A DNA stretch of 26,426 nucleotides from an uncultured Cardiobacterium sp. (lineage in GTDB: Bacteria; Pseudomonadota; Gammaproteobacteria; Cardiobacteriales; Cardiobacteriaceae): assembly GCF_938028185.1 (NCBI RefSeq), contig NZ_CALJAH010000355.1, forward strand, positions 1-26,426, in the 5' to 3' direction. Below are positions 1 to 8,973 of the stretch, one piece after another. Position 1 is the stretch's first letter. Each line of letters opens with the position of its first letter. The position numbers were made by a program, and so were the translations under genes. Below the pieces are notes generated by a model. That model ran no database searches and had not been told where the DNA came from. It saw only the letters and a program-made list of their open reading frames with translations.

Positions 1-3000
1 CAGGACGGGCCGTGCCCCAGAAGATCGGGTCGCCGACGCCGGCCAGCGGCCCCATAAGACCCGCCTTGACGTTGGTGATTTTATTGTTGCCGTTGTTCAA
101 ACCATCCCCGGTAAGGCTTACGACATCTTTGCCCGGTTTGCTGATGGTCATGCCATTGCCGGTAATTGCGGTAGTGTTGCCCGCGGCATCCGAAGTGGTC
201 ATGCCCGTGGCGTTGGTAATGGTGGTGTTGCCCGCTGCATCGGTCGTTTTCACGCCAGTGCTGTTGACGACGGTGGTATTGCCTGCCGTATCGGTCGTAG
301 TCATGCCTTTGCCATTGGTAATCGTGGTATTGCCGGCGGCATCCACATGGGTCACGCTCTCCACCTTGATATTTTTGTTCAGGTTGAAGGTGACATTGTT
401 ATTGGCGGCATTCTTGCTGACGGAAATATTGCCGTCGGTATTGTTCAAATCCACTGTCGCCCCGTCGCCCACGGTCGAGCCGTTGGCACCCTGCGCGGTC
501 AGGGTAAAGCTGCCTTTTTTCGCCGCTTCATCTGTGACCGCTTTCAGCTGGTCCTCCGTTGCCGCTTGACCGCTAACGATGTTATTCGGGTTCCAGGTTT
601 TATTGGAAAGCCCTCCCACTGTTCCCGCGTTACCATTAATAGTAACCGGATTACCGCCATTTGCCGGGCCCACGGTAATAGTGTCTTTAAGCCCTAATTG
701 GACACCACCATTAACCGTCGTGCTGGTGATATTGTTGTCACCTTTTACGTTGATGGTATCGCCAAGATGGTATTTGTTGGCGCCGCTGGTGCCGCCAAAG
801 TTGATACCTTTGGCAATATTGGCGGTATTGGTATCCACTTTCTGGTTGGTCTGGAACAATTGCCCGCCATTAACGGCTTCTTTGCTGCCATTGGCGATAT
901 TTCCATCCGCCATGTTATTGATACTTTTATTCCCCATATTGATACCGCTGTTATTGATAACCGGGCCACCGTTATTGATGGTCAGACTGTCCGCTGTGAG
1001 ATTCGGATTGGTGGCAATGGTAATTTCCTTTCCGGCATGGGTAATGGCAATGTTCGTGCCGTTTTTGAAATTCACGGTATCGCCCGGCGCGACATTGGTC
1101 GTGCCGCTGCCATTGGTTTGCACATTCCAGCCTTTGTTGGCGGTAGCTTTTACCGCCTTGATGGCATCATGCACGGTATTTTCGCCGATATCGCCAATAT
1201 TGCTCATGGTGATATTGCCGCGGTTATCCATCGCCGCATTGCCGCCCAAGATGTTTTTGCTGCTTTTGCCGACATTGCTGATGGCATCCTGCGTCCAGTA
1301 AAGCTGGCTGCCGTTGATGGCATCGGTGGAAGTGTTATTGATGCGTCCGGCGGCGACGTTGGTGATGGTGCGCTCTTTGCCCGCGTCGCCAACGCTGACA
1401 GTAGCGACGGGTGCAGCCCCCGCAAAGCCGGAATAGATGAGGTCGCCCACCGTCGCGGTATTCGTACCAACGGCTGCCGCAGTGACGGAATCCGCGCCCA
1501 AGGCGACAGCGCTGTTGTGGGTGGATTTTGCACCTCTGCCCAAGGCCAGCGAATCGGTGTTGCTGGCAGCCGCCTGGCGACCAATGGCAATGGCTTGCGA
1601 ACCGCTGGCATTTGCCGCGTTGGCGGCCTGGGGCGAGCCACCAATGGCAATCGTGCCTGCCGCTGTGGCTTGCGCGTTTTGCCCTGCGGCAAAGCTGTTT
1701 TGCCCTGCTGCATTTGAGCCTACTCCCAAGGCAATCGCCGCCTGTCCTTCGGCCTTGTTACGGTTGCCGATGGCGATGGAATTACCGCCGCTGGCGCGGG
1801 TACGCTCGCCGATGGCGACGTTGTTGCTGGTGGTCACGGCGGCAAAATCGTTGCCCGTGCCGTTGGCGTATGCGCCCAGCGCAATGTTGTGGTCGCCCTG
1901 CATCCCTGCTGCCGCACCAGTACCAATACCAATAATGTTGCTAACTTTGGTATTGCCCACATTACTTATCGCACCTTCACCAATGCCGATATTGCGGCTA
2001 TTGCCGACATTCATCGTGTTTCCACCAGCCTGTTTGCCGATAAAGACATCGGCCTCTCCGACAGCATTGGCATTCCAGCCCAGCGCGGTCGAATTTTTCC
2101 CTTTCGCTTTGGAACTGTCGCCCAATGCGGTAGAAGCGTTGGTCGCTTCGGTATTGGCACCCACGGCAACCGCGCTATCGTTGGTTGCCTGCGCGTTGTA
2201 ACCAACGGCAACGGTGTTCATCGCAGACGCTTTGGCCTTCGCGCCAGCGGCAAGCGAATTGCTGCCCGTTGCGCCGTCGTTGGCATAGTTGCTGTCCGCC
2301 CCGGTTTCCGTGGATTTCACGCTGTAGTAGTGCGTCTGCGTTTTTTCGGCCACCGCATAAAGCTGGCTACCGTTGATGGCATCGGTGCTGGTGGCGCTCA
2401 CTTCGCCCGCCGCGACGTGTTTCAGCTGCCGCTCGTAGCCTGTTGCGCCAAAGGAAACGATGTCGCCCGGCAGCGTCTTGCCGCCGCCCGCCCAGTTATA
2501 GGTGACGCCATTGATGGTTGTGGATTCCTGCTTCGTTCCCGCTTCCAGGGTTTTGGAGCCGCCGCCGATGGCCACGGCGTTGTCGAGTGTCGCCTGCGCG
2601 CCGGTACCGATGGCGACGCTGTTGGTTTTGGTCGCCCCCGATTTGGCACCGAGCGCAACGCCCAAATCCGCCGCCTGCGCCTGCACGCCCACCGCCACCG
2701 CCGCCTGTTTGGAGACGGTTTTGGCATACACGCCGGAATTCATGGTGTCGCCGGTCAGGGCGTTATAGGCCTGCCGGACCGTGCCGGTTGTCTGCGCGCC
2801 GCTATTGGGGTCGGTGTAGCTGGTCTGCTGGTTGCCGGCGCTGTCCAAATCATCGCCACCGATGGCAACCGAGCCGTCGCCATAGGCAAGGGTATCGCTG
2901 CCGATGGCAAGCGACTGGTCGCCATAGGCGTAGGTGCGGCGCCCTGCGCCCTCGCCGCTGCCACCGCCGATGGCAACCGACTGGTTGGCGGTTTTCGTGG

Positions 3001-3649
3001 TCAGGTTGATGGTGCCAAAAGTCCCGCCCGCTGCAACATTGATGTTCTGGTTCGCGCCCACCGTGGCGTTGGCGCCAATCATCACCCGTTCTCCCGTTGT
3101 CGCCGCACCACTGACCGCGCCGGCATCATGGCCAATCGCCACGTCGTTGCGTGCGCCCGCCTTGGCCCCCGTCCCGGTTGCAACGGCATCCGTACCGGTT
3201 GCTGCTGCTTTCAGACCGGTCGCAATCGCACCCTTGGCACCCGCTGTTGCGCCAATACCGGTTGCCACCGAGGCAACGCCTTTTGCCTGCGATGCCATGC
3301 CGGTTGCAATCGCACCATCGGCTTCCGCATGGGAATCCGCGCCGATGGCAACCGATGCCTTGCCGGTGGATTGGCCCATGTGTCCCACCGCGATTGAACC
3401 GCGCCCGCTTGCGGTGGTGCTGGTAAAACCGATGGCCGGGTTTGAGGCGTCTTTGGTCGAGACCCCTTCCACGGTAATCGGCTGCCCGGCGTAATCGCGC
3501 CAGTTGCCATATTTACCGGCGGAGGTTTTGCTGTCGTTGTTCCCCAAATCATCGCCGCCGATGGCAATGGACGATTGTCCGCTGGCGTAGCCCTGCGCAC
3601 CGAGGGCAACAGACTGGCTGTTGGCCTCGCTCGCTTCACCTATGACGAC
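1..3649 (-). pseudogene. Trimeric autotransporter adhesin (YadA/Hia-like), passenger part after a premature stop; runs off the left edge
   Basis: This is the body of a surface adhesin that would trimerise and be displayed through a C-terminal YadA anchor. The anchor is not in the window, so the gene continues beyond base 1. The minus frame (codon first bases at positions congruent to 1 mod 3) stays open from 3649 to 1. It carries many YadA-head repeats of the SVAIGxxA type, for example SVALGAQG, SIAIGGDD, SVAIGADS, SLAIGSD and NIALGAYA. Two neck motifs of the form STDAINGSQLY lie near 2350-2400 and 1290-1340. Stalk-like Asn/Thr/Gly-rich sequence follows, and 17-residue repeats occur near the left end. 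The reading frame is continuous with the ESPR signal peptide gene upstream, separated only by the TAG at 3650-3652. No signal peptide or good ribosome site restarts translation here, so the passenger is probably not made unless the stop is suppressed or is an error. Family assignment is secure; the pseudogene status is inferred from one codon. Confidence 0.85.
140..343 (-). repeat. Four tandem 17-residue (51 bp) repeats in the adhesin stalk
   Basis: Reading the minus strand, four consecutive 17-residue units begin at 343, 292, 241 and 190. They share the pattern D(A/T)AGNTTxxNxTGMTT: DAAGNTTITNGKGMTTT, DTAGNTTVVNSTGVKTT, DAAGNTTITNATGMTTS and DAAGNTTAITGNGMTIS. Such units lengthen or shorten adhesin stalks by recombination. 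The array may continue in diverged form towards base 1. Confidence 0.85.
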
Positions 3650-4018
3650 CTACTGCCCCATAGTATTTACCGCCGTATTCGGATTCACATCCGTGATGGC
3701 TTTGGCACCGGAACCAATAATAATGCCAGCCTCGCCGTTTGTTGTATTTTTGGCGTTCGTACCCAATGCAATCGTGTAGTTGGTTTTGGCATCGCTGCCA
3801 TTTCCCATTGCAATGGATTCATTGCCCGGAGCATTGGCACCGCTTCCCCACGGCAGTCCGGCTGCCTGCACAGGAGAAGAAAATAATGCGCCTGCGACGG
3901 CGAGGGTCACGGCAGCCACTTTGACGGATTTGCTTTTGCCGTGGTTGCGCGTGGTTTCCGGTACGGCGACCCACGCGCCGAGGGCGGTGTTGTAAAGGGT
4001 TTTGTAGGTGTGATTCAT
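3650..4018 (-). CDS. N-terminal fragment of trimeric autotransporter: ESPR signal peptide and first head repeats
   Basis: This 122-residue product starts with an extended signal peptide region (MNHTYKTLYNTALGAWVAV), typical of large type V secreted proteins. A basic stretch and a hydrophobic segment ending in SSPVQA follow, giving a likely signal peptidase site near residue 53. Mature sequence then shows YadA-head repeats (SIAMGNGS, TIALGTNA, GIIIGSGA). Translation stops at TAG after NTMGQ, and the same frame continues directly as VVIGEASEANSQSVALG, so this is the front of the long adhesin and not an independent gene. The ATG at 4018 is preceded by GGAG about eight bases upstream. As it stands, the product would be exported as a short head fragment with no stalk or anchor and could not be held at the surface. 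I saw no convincing promoter in 4019-4157. Confidence 0.85.
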   Translation of the reverse strand: MNHTYKTLYNTALGAWVAVPETTRNHGKSKSVKVAAVTLAVAGALFSSPVQAAGLPWGSGANAPGNESIAMGNGSDAKTNYTIALGTNAKNTTNGEAGIIIGSGAKAITDVNPNTAVNTMGQ

Positions 4019-4157
4019 AAAGGTTTACTCCAGGAGTGTGATTCGGGCTGCGGGGGCAGCGGCTGTCGTCCGTTTTGCTTTTCGTCGGCATCCTTCGCCG
4101 GTGGGTTCATGATGATTATTGTCGCCTCAAGGCGCGGTTTTTCAGGCTTCTCCACAG

Positions 4158-4186
4158 AAAGACCGGGATAAAAATCCCGGTCTTTT
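4158..4186 (-). terminator. Rho-independent terminator after nqrM
   Basis: A 12-bp perfect stem (AAAGACCGGGAT pairing with ATCCCGGTCTTT) has a four-base loop. It lies downstream of nqrM on the minus strand and upstream of the adhesin. The U-tract is short on either strand, so it may act bidirectionally. It most likely ends the long nqr transcript and insulates the adhesin gene. Confidence 0.7.
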
Positions 4187-4314
4187 CCGCTGGTTTTTGC
4201 TGTCGCCGCGCGTTGTCCGGCGTTTTTTCGCACAGGTTGCGCGATTGTTATTTATGCAATGTTTATGCCAAGGCGTTTGCTGCTGTCAGTAAAGATGATG
4301 TGCGGTCAAACTGC

Positions 4315-4533
4315 TCAGGGCTGGTAACGCGCGACGGTGGCTTTGCCGGCGCGGTTGCTGTCCGCCGCTTGGTCGTTTTCGCAGACGTCCTTGCAGCCGC
4401 AGGCACGTTCGACGCCGACGGCGCCGAGGCCGCCGCAGCTGCCCTTGATCGGTTTGCGGCCAAAGATGACGCCGATGGCCATTGCCGCCCCGACCAGCAT
4501 CAGCATGATGAAGACGATGATGAAGGTTGTCAT
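4315..4533 (-). CDS. nqrM: Na+-NQR maturation factor NqrM
   Basis: A 72-residue membrane protein of the NqrM (formerly DUF539) family. It has one N-terminal transmembrane helix (about residues 4-24) followed by KGSCGGLGAVG and a CxCxxxC cluster, giving four cysteines at 33, 45, 47 and 51. NqrM is needed to place the iron centre held by cysteines of NqrD and NqrE, probably by delivering iron. The ATG overlaps the apbE stop codon (ATGA), so the two genes are translationally coupled, and it is the last gene of the nqr operon before the hairpin at 4158-4186. Length and motif agree with the family. Confidence 0.93.
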   Translation of the reverse strand: MTTFIIVFIMLMLVGAAMAIGVIFGRKPIKGSCGGLGAVGVERACGCKDVCENDQAADSNRAGKATVARYQP

Positions 4534-5585
4534 GGTTTTTCCTCCTGTACTGCCGCGCGGAAGGCGCGGCTGCGCTCAATGATGAAGGGTTGTTTGTCGT
4601 CGCCCGCCAAGATAAGTTCGGCGGCAAGATCGTAGCGGTCGGCAAATTCCAGCGCTTTTTCGTCGCCGAGGACCATCAGCGCGGTGGCGTAGCCGTCGGC
4701 GGTCATGCAGTCCGGTGCCAGCACGGTGGCGGAGAGCAGGCGCGAGCTGTGCGAGCGGCCATCGCGCGGGTCAACGATGTGGTAGGCCATTTCGCCGCCG
4801 CGCTCAGCGTACTGGCGGTAGTTGCCGGAAGTCGCCATCGCCGGCAGTTTTTCGTTCATGGCGATGATGTTTTCCACGCCCTCGCCTGTCGCCAGCCCCT
4901 GTTCAGGACGTTCGATGCCGACCCGCCACGGCGCACCGTATTTGCTGCCGCTGGCGCGCACTTCGCCGCCGATTTCGACGATGAAGTTCGTGTATCCGCC
5001 ATCGAGCAGGGTTTCAGCGACAACGTCCACGCCGTAGCCTTTGGCGATGGAGGAGAGGTCGATGAAGACTTGCGGATCGCTTTTGGCAAGTCCTGCATCG
5101 GTCAGTTGCAGTTTGCCGTAGCCGACGTGTTGCAAGGCTTCGGCGATTTCGCTGTCTGCGGGTTTATCCTGCCGTTTAATCGAGCCGAAGCCCCAGAGAT
5201 TCACCAGCGGGCCGACGGTGATGTCGTAAACGCCATCGCTTTGCGCGCTGATTTCCAGCGCTTTGTCCACCACGCGGCGCATACCGTCGCTGACCGGCTG
5301 CGGCGTGGTCGCCGTGCTGTGGTTGAAACGCATCAGTTCGGACTGGTCGCGATAGGTGGACATACTGTCGTTCACCGCTTCCAGTGCCACGTCAATGCGC
5401 CGCTGCAATGCGGCCTGGGCGGGTGCGTCCAGCGGGGCGGCGAGGCGGACGTGCCAGAACGTCCCCATCGTTTCGCCGGAAAGCTGGCTGATGACGCCGT
5501 CTGCTTTGTTGTCGCCGCAGGAGACAAGCAAAAGCGCTGTTGCCATCAGCAACAGCGCCCGGAGTGATGCGGTGATGACGCGCAC
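4530..5585 (-). CDS. apbE: FAD:protein FMN transferase ApbE (lipoprotein)
   Basis: ApbE transfers FMN from FAD to threonine side chains of NqrB and NqrC, outside the cytoplasmic membrane. I chose the GTG at 5585, immediately after the nqrF stop, because GGAGG (within the last nqrF codons) lies five bases upstream. This gives 351 residues. The N-terminus is a lipoprotein signal with lipobox LVSC (Cys23). Family motifs are visible: SGETMGTFWHVRL, DLSSIAKGYGVD, VEIGGEVRASG, HIVDPRDGRS and the metal-binding region DCMTADGYATALMVLG. A longer frame upstream would overlap nqrF and has no comparable ribosome site. It sits between nqrF and nqrM, as expected for a dedicated NQR flavinylation enzyme. 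Confidence 0.95.
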   Translation of the reverse strand: MRVITASLRALLLMATALLLVSCGDNKADGVISQLSGETMGTFWHVRLAAPLDAPAQAALQRRIDVALEAVNDSMSTYRDQSELMRFNHSTATTPQPVSDGMRRVVDKALEISAQSDGVYDITVGPLVNLWGFGSIKRQDKPADSEIAEALQHVGYGKLQLTDAGLAKSDPQVFIDLSSIAKGYGVDVVAETLLDGGYTNFIVEIGGEVRASGSKYGAPWRVGIERPEQGLATGEGVENIIAMNEKLPAMATSGNYRQYAERGGEMAYHIVDPRDGRSHSSRLLSATVLAPDCMTADGYATALMVLGDEKALEFADRYDLAAELILAGDDKQPFIIERSRAFRAAVQEEKP

Positions 5586-5586
5586 C

Positions 5587-6804
5587 TTAGCCTCCAAAGT
5601 TATCCAAAAGGATGTTTTCATCTTCCACACCGAGGTTGTGCAGCATATCAATGACGGATTTGGTCATCATTGGCGGGCCGCACATATAGTATTCGCAGTC
5701 TTCCGGCGCGGGGTGGTTCTTCAGGTAGTTTTCATAAACGACGTTGTGGATGAAGCCGGTGTAGCCCGTCCAGTTGTCTTCCGGCAGCGCGTCGGAGAGG
5801 GCGACGTGCCAGCTGAAGTTTGGAAATTCTTCGGCGAGTTTGTCGAAGTCTTCCTGATAGAAGATTTCCCGCTTGGAGCGCGCGCCGTACCAGAAGGTGA
5901 TTTTCCGCTTGCTGTGCAGGCGTTTGAGCTGGTCGAAGATGTGCGAGCGCATCGGTGCCATCCCCGCACCACCGCCGATGAAGACCATTTCGGCGTCGGT
6001 GTCTTTGGCGAAAAATTCGCCGAAGGGGCCGGAGATGGTGACTTTGTCGCCCGGTTTGAGGTTGAAGATGTAGCTGGACATGATGCCCGGCTTGGCTTCG
6101 GGGATTTTCGGCGGCGGCGTGGCGATACGGACGTTAAGCATGATGATGCCTTTTTCTTCCGGGTAGTTCGCCATCGAGTAGGCGCGCATCGTCGGTTTGT
6201 CGTTGTGCGCCTCGATTTTGAACAGGCCGTATTTTTCCCAGTCTTCGCGGTATTCGGGGGCGATGTCGAAGTCGCTGTATTTGATGTCATACGGCGGGCA
6301 TTCGATCTGAATGTAGCCCCCGGCGCGGAACGGCACGGATTCGCCATCCGGGATTTTCAGCTTCAGCTCTTTGATGAAGGTCGCCTTGTTGTCGTTGGAA
6401 ATGACGGTGCATTCCCATTTTTTCACGCCAAAGACGGATTCATCGACTTCCACTTTCATGTTGCTTTTGACCGCGACCTGACAGGAGAGGCGCTCGCCTT
6501 CGCGCGCTTCGCGCTTGCTGATGTGGTTCAACTCGACCGGCAGGATTTCGCCACCGCCCTCGTGGACTTTGACGGTGCATTGGCCGCAGCTACCGCCGCC
6601 ACCGCAGGCGGAGGAAACGTAGATGCCGTTTTCGGCCAGCACGTTGAGCAGTTTGCCGCCCATCGGCACATCCAGTTCACGCTCATCATTGACCAGTATT
6701 TTGACGTTACCTTGCGGCACCAGGTATTTGCGTGCCAGCAGGATAATCGCTGACAGCAGCAATACCAGACCGGTAAAAAACAGCACGCCATAGAATATTT
6801 CCAT
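5587..6804 (-). CDS. nqrF: Na+-translocating NADH:quinone reductase subunit F
   Basis: NqrF is the NADH-oxidising entry subunit, passing electrons from NADH through FAD to a [2Fe-2S] cluster and on into the membrane complex. The 405 residues show an N-terminal membrane helix (about 3-24) and a ferredoxin domain with cysteines 67, 73, 76 (CGGGGSCGQC) and 108. The FAD site is RAYSMANY (207-214). The nucleotide-binding loop is GGGAGMAP (277-284), with YYMCGPPMMTKS near the C-terminus and the usual DNFGG ending. The ATG at 6804 follows GGGGGAAAAACA. It is 12 bases downstream of nqrE and directly coupled to apbE. Confidence 0.97.
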   Translation of the reverse strand: MEIFYGVLFFTGLVLLLSAIILLARKYLVPQGNVKILVNDERELDVPMGGKLLNVLAENGIYVSSACGGGGSCGQCTVKVHEGGGEILPVELNHISKREAREGERLSCQVAVKSNMKVEVDESVFGVKKWECTVISNDNKATFIKELKLKIPDGESVPFRAGGYIQIECPPYDIKYSDFDIAPEYREDWEKYGLFKIEAHNDKPTMRAYSMANYPEEKGIIMLNVRIATPPPKIPEAKPGIMSSYIFNLKPGDKVTISGPFGEFFAKDTDAEMVFIGGGAGMAPMRSHIFDQLKRLHSKRKITFWYGARSKREIFYQEDFDKLAEEFPNFSWHVALSDALPEDNWTGYTGFIHNVVYENYLKNHPAPEDCEYYMCGPPMMTKSVIDMLHNLGVEDENILLDNFGG

Positions 6805-6816
6805 TGTTTTTCCCCC

Positions 6817-7428
6817 TTACAACTGTACGCCGGAAAAGGACATGAACCCCAGCGCCATCAGTCCGGCGGTAATGAAGGTTATGCCCAGTCCTTCCAGCCC
6901 TTTCGGCACATCGGCATAGCGCAGTTTTTCGCGCACACCCGCCATGGCGATGATGGCCAGTGCCCAGCCGGCACCGCTGCCCACGCCATAAACGACGGAT
7001 TCACCGAAGTCGTAGTTCCGCTCGACCATGAAGAGCGAGCCGGCAAGGATGGCGCAGTTCACGGTAATCAGCGGCAGGAAGATACCCAGCGCCGAGTAGA
7101 GCGAGGGGACGTATTTATCAAGAAACATTTCAAGAATTTGTACAACCGCTGCAATGACGCCGATGTAGGCGATGAGACCGAGAAAGCTGATGTCCACTTC
7201 CAGTCCCAGCGATTGCCACAGCACGGCATTTTCTTTGAGCAGATAGGTGTAGAGCAGGTTGTTGAGCGGTACGGTCAGGGTTTGCACGACGATAACCGCC
7301 GTGCCCAGTCCGGCAGCGGTGGAGATTTTTTTTGAGACCGCAAGGAAGGTGCACATCCCCAGGAAGAAGGAGAGTGCCATGTTTTCGATAAAAATCGATT
7401 TAACAAACAGGCTGATGTAGTGTTCCAT
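6817..7428 (-). CDS. nqrE: Na+-translocating NADH:quinone reductase subunit E
   Basis: An integral membrane subunit of 203 residues with about six hydrophobic segments. With NqrD it forms the core that holds an iron centre halfway through the membrane. The expected cysteines are present at Cys26 (FFLGMC) and Cys125 (TVNCAIL), close to the positions known in the Vibrio subunit. The ATG follows AAGGAG, which overlaps the nqrD stop region. It is homologous to NqrD and to Rnf subunits, but the surrounding complete nqr set excludes Rnf. Confidence 0.96.
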   Translation of the reverse strand: MEHYISLFVKSIFIENMALSFFLGMCTFLAVSKKISTAAGLGTAVIVVQTLTVPLNNLLYTYLLKENAVLWQSLGLEVDISFLGLIAYIGVIAAVVQILEMFLDKYVPSLYSALGIFLPLITVNCAILAGSLFMVERNYDFGESVVYGVGSGAGWALAIIAMAGVREKLRYADVPKGLEGLGITFITAGLMALGFMSFSGVQL

Positions 7429-7440
7429 TGCCGTACTCCT

Positions 7441-8124
7441 TTAGTGACTCGCGCCAACGATGATGGGCTTGGCCGCAGCCGCCTCAACGTAATCGCGCGC
7501 TTCGTTTTGTTCCGGCTTCCAGGTGCGCAGCGCCCAAATGAGCAGGCCGATAACGAAGAAGGCGCTCGGCGGCAGCACCATCAAACCGTTCGGCACATAC
7601 CAGCCACCGTTATCCGCAATGGGGAGGATGGTAATGTCAAACCAGGTACCCTTGCCGAAGATTTCACGGATGGTGCCGACGGTGAGGAGCATCGCGCTGT
7701 AACCGAGGCCGTTACCAATACCGTCAAGGAAGCTCGGCACCGGCGGGTTAGACATCGCATAGGCTTCCAGCCGCCCCATGACGATGCAGTTGGTGAGAAT
7801 CAAGCTGACGTACACGGAAAGCTGTTTGGAGAGTTCAAAGGCAAAGGCTTTCAGCAACTGGTCAACCACGATAACCGCCGAGGCGGCAACCGCCATCTGC
7901 ACGATGATGCGGATGCTGCTGGGGATATTATTGCGGATCATGCTGACGAACAGGTTGGAGAAGGCGGTTACAAAGGTAAGGCCAAGGCTCATCAGAAACG
8001 CCGTCTTCATGCTCCCGGTTACTGCCAGCGCGGAACAGATGCCGAGTACCTGCAAGCCGATCGGGTTGTTGGCAAATATCGGCCCCAGGATGATTTCTTT
8101 ATAGTCGTAGGTTTTTTCGCTCAT
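7441..8124 (-). CDS. nqrD: Na+-translocating NADH:quinone reductase subunit D
   Basis: A membrane subunit of 227 residues, the pseudo-symmetric partner of NqrE. Cys30 (QVLGIC) and Cys113 (LTNCIVMGR) match the ligands of the NqrD/NqrE iron centre. The conserved GRLEAYAMSNPP segment follows the second cysteine. It starts at ATG 8124 with GGAG upstream, only a few bases after the nqrC stop, and ends just before the nqrE ribosome site. The C-terminal tail (about residues 205-227) is a little longer than the roughly 210 residues I recall for Vibrio. Confidence 0.96.
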   Translation of the reverse strand: MSEKTYDYKEIILGPIFANNPIGLQVLGICSALAVTGSMKTAFLMSLGLTFVTAFSNLFVSMIRNNIPSSIRIIVQMAVAASAVIVVDQLLKAFAFELSKQLSVYVSLILTNCIVMGRLEAYAMSNPPVPSFLDGIGNGLGYSAMLLTVGTIREIFGKGTWFDITILPIADNGGWYVPNGLMVLPPSAFFVIGLLIWALRTWKPEQNEARDYVEAAAAKPIIVGASH

Positions 8125-8127
8125 GAT

Positions 8128-8973
8128 TTATTGCTCCGTTTTTTGCCCGTTCTGCCCGATGGCAGCCTGCGATGCCTCGCGCAGGTCAGCAAGGCTGATT
8201 TCGCCGTTACGGATGTGATCGACCAGCGGCTTGTATCCCTGCTCGCCCAGCCAAAAGTTCATCAGGTGTTCGACACCGTTGCTGGTCAGCGTCGCCCCGG
8301 CGATGGCATCCACCTGATTTTTCGCTGACAGGTTGCGTACTTTTACCAGATCGACCTGCGGCGCGCCGCTGTCATCATAGGGGATGATGCCCGCCCACTT
8401 TGCCTGCCATTCCGGCTCGGTGATGCGCGCACCCAGTCCGGGCGTTTCCGCGTGCTGGTAGAAGGTAATGCCGGTGATTTCCGGCTGTTTGTCCTTGAAC
8501 GACAGCGCAGTAAAACCGTACATGGTTGACCAGAGACCATAACCCTGAATGGGCAGGATCAGACGTGAAATGTGATCGCCCTCGGCCACAACATAGGCGA
8601 CGCCGTCTTTGGCGAGACGCTTGATACTCGCCGGGTCATCTGTCAGGGCATGACCTTCGCTTTCGCTACGCGCCGCGTTGTACATATCGTAGGTCAGCGG
8701 ATTTTTGTCGCTCACCGGTTTGCCGGTCTGGAGGTCAATCACCAGCGGGATAATTTGCCGGAATTTGTCGTTAATCTGCTCGGTGGACAGATGCTCTTCC
8801 GCCCCCGCCAAGCCGGCAGCACGCAGAATGTTGATCTTTTTCTCGTTGTCGGCATTTTGTTTCTGGAAGCTGCGCAACGAAACGGCAGCGGTAGAGACCA
8901 GCAGTGAACAGATCAAACAGACAATGGTGGCGAACTTCAGTACGCCCAACGCGGATTGTTTCTTCTCAGACAT
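8128..8973 (-). CDS. nqrC: Na+-translocating NADH:quinone reductase subunit C
   Basis: NqrC has one N-terminal membrane helix (about residues 13-32) and a periplasmic domain carrying covalent FMN on a threonine. The flavinylation site is visible as DAIAGATLTSNGVEHL, about residues 233-248. The usual serine before GAT is alanine here, while the modified threonine is kept. The 281-residue length is slightly above the roughly 260 of the family. The start overlaps the end of nqrB by eight bases and has AGGTGAG upstream, so the two are coupled. ApbE, four genes downstream, is the predicted modifying enzyme. Confidence 0.96.
   Translation of the reverse strand: MSEKKQSALGVLKFATIVCLICSLLVSTAAVSLRSFQKQNADNEKKINILRAAGLAGAEEHLSTEQINDKFRQIIPLVIDLQTGKPVSDKNPLTYDMYNAARSESEGHALTDDPASIKRLAKDGVAYVVAEGDHISRLILPIQGYGLWSTMYGFTALSFKDKQPEITGITFYQHAETPGLGARITEPEWQAKWAGIIPYDDSGAPQVDLVKVRNLSAKNQVDAIAGATLTSNGVEHLMNFWLGEQGYKPLVDHIRNGEISLADLREASQAAIGQNGQKTEQ

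Noticed and set aside
12..3494. Several long plus-strand open frames (up to about 500 codons) opposite the adhesin
   Set aside because: They are antisense shadows of GC-rich repeat codons. The minus frame has recognisable YadA-head and neck motifs; the plus frames have none.
4290..4312. TGTGCGGTCAAA, resembling the Pasteurellaceae uptake sequence core
   Set aside because: It lacks the leading AAG and I noticed no other copy in the window; one partial match is expected by chance.
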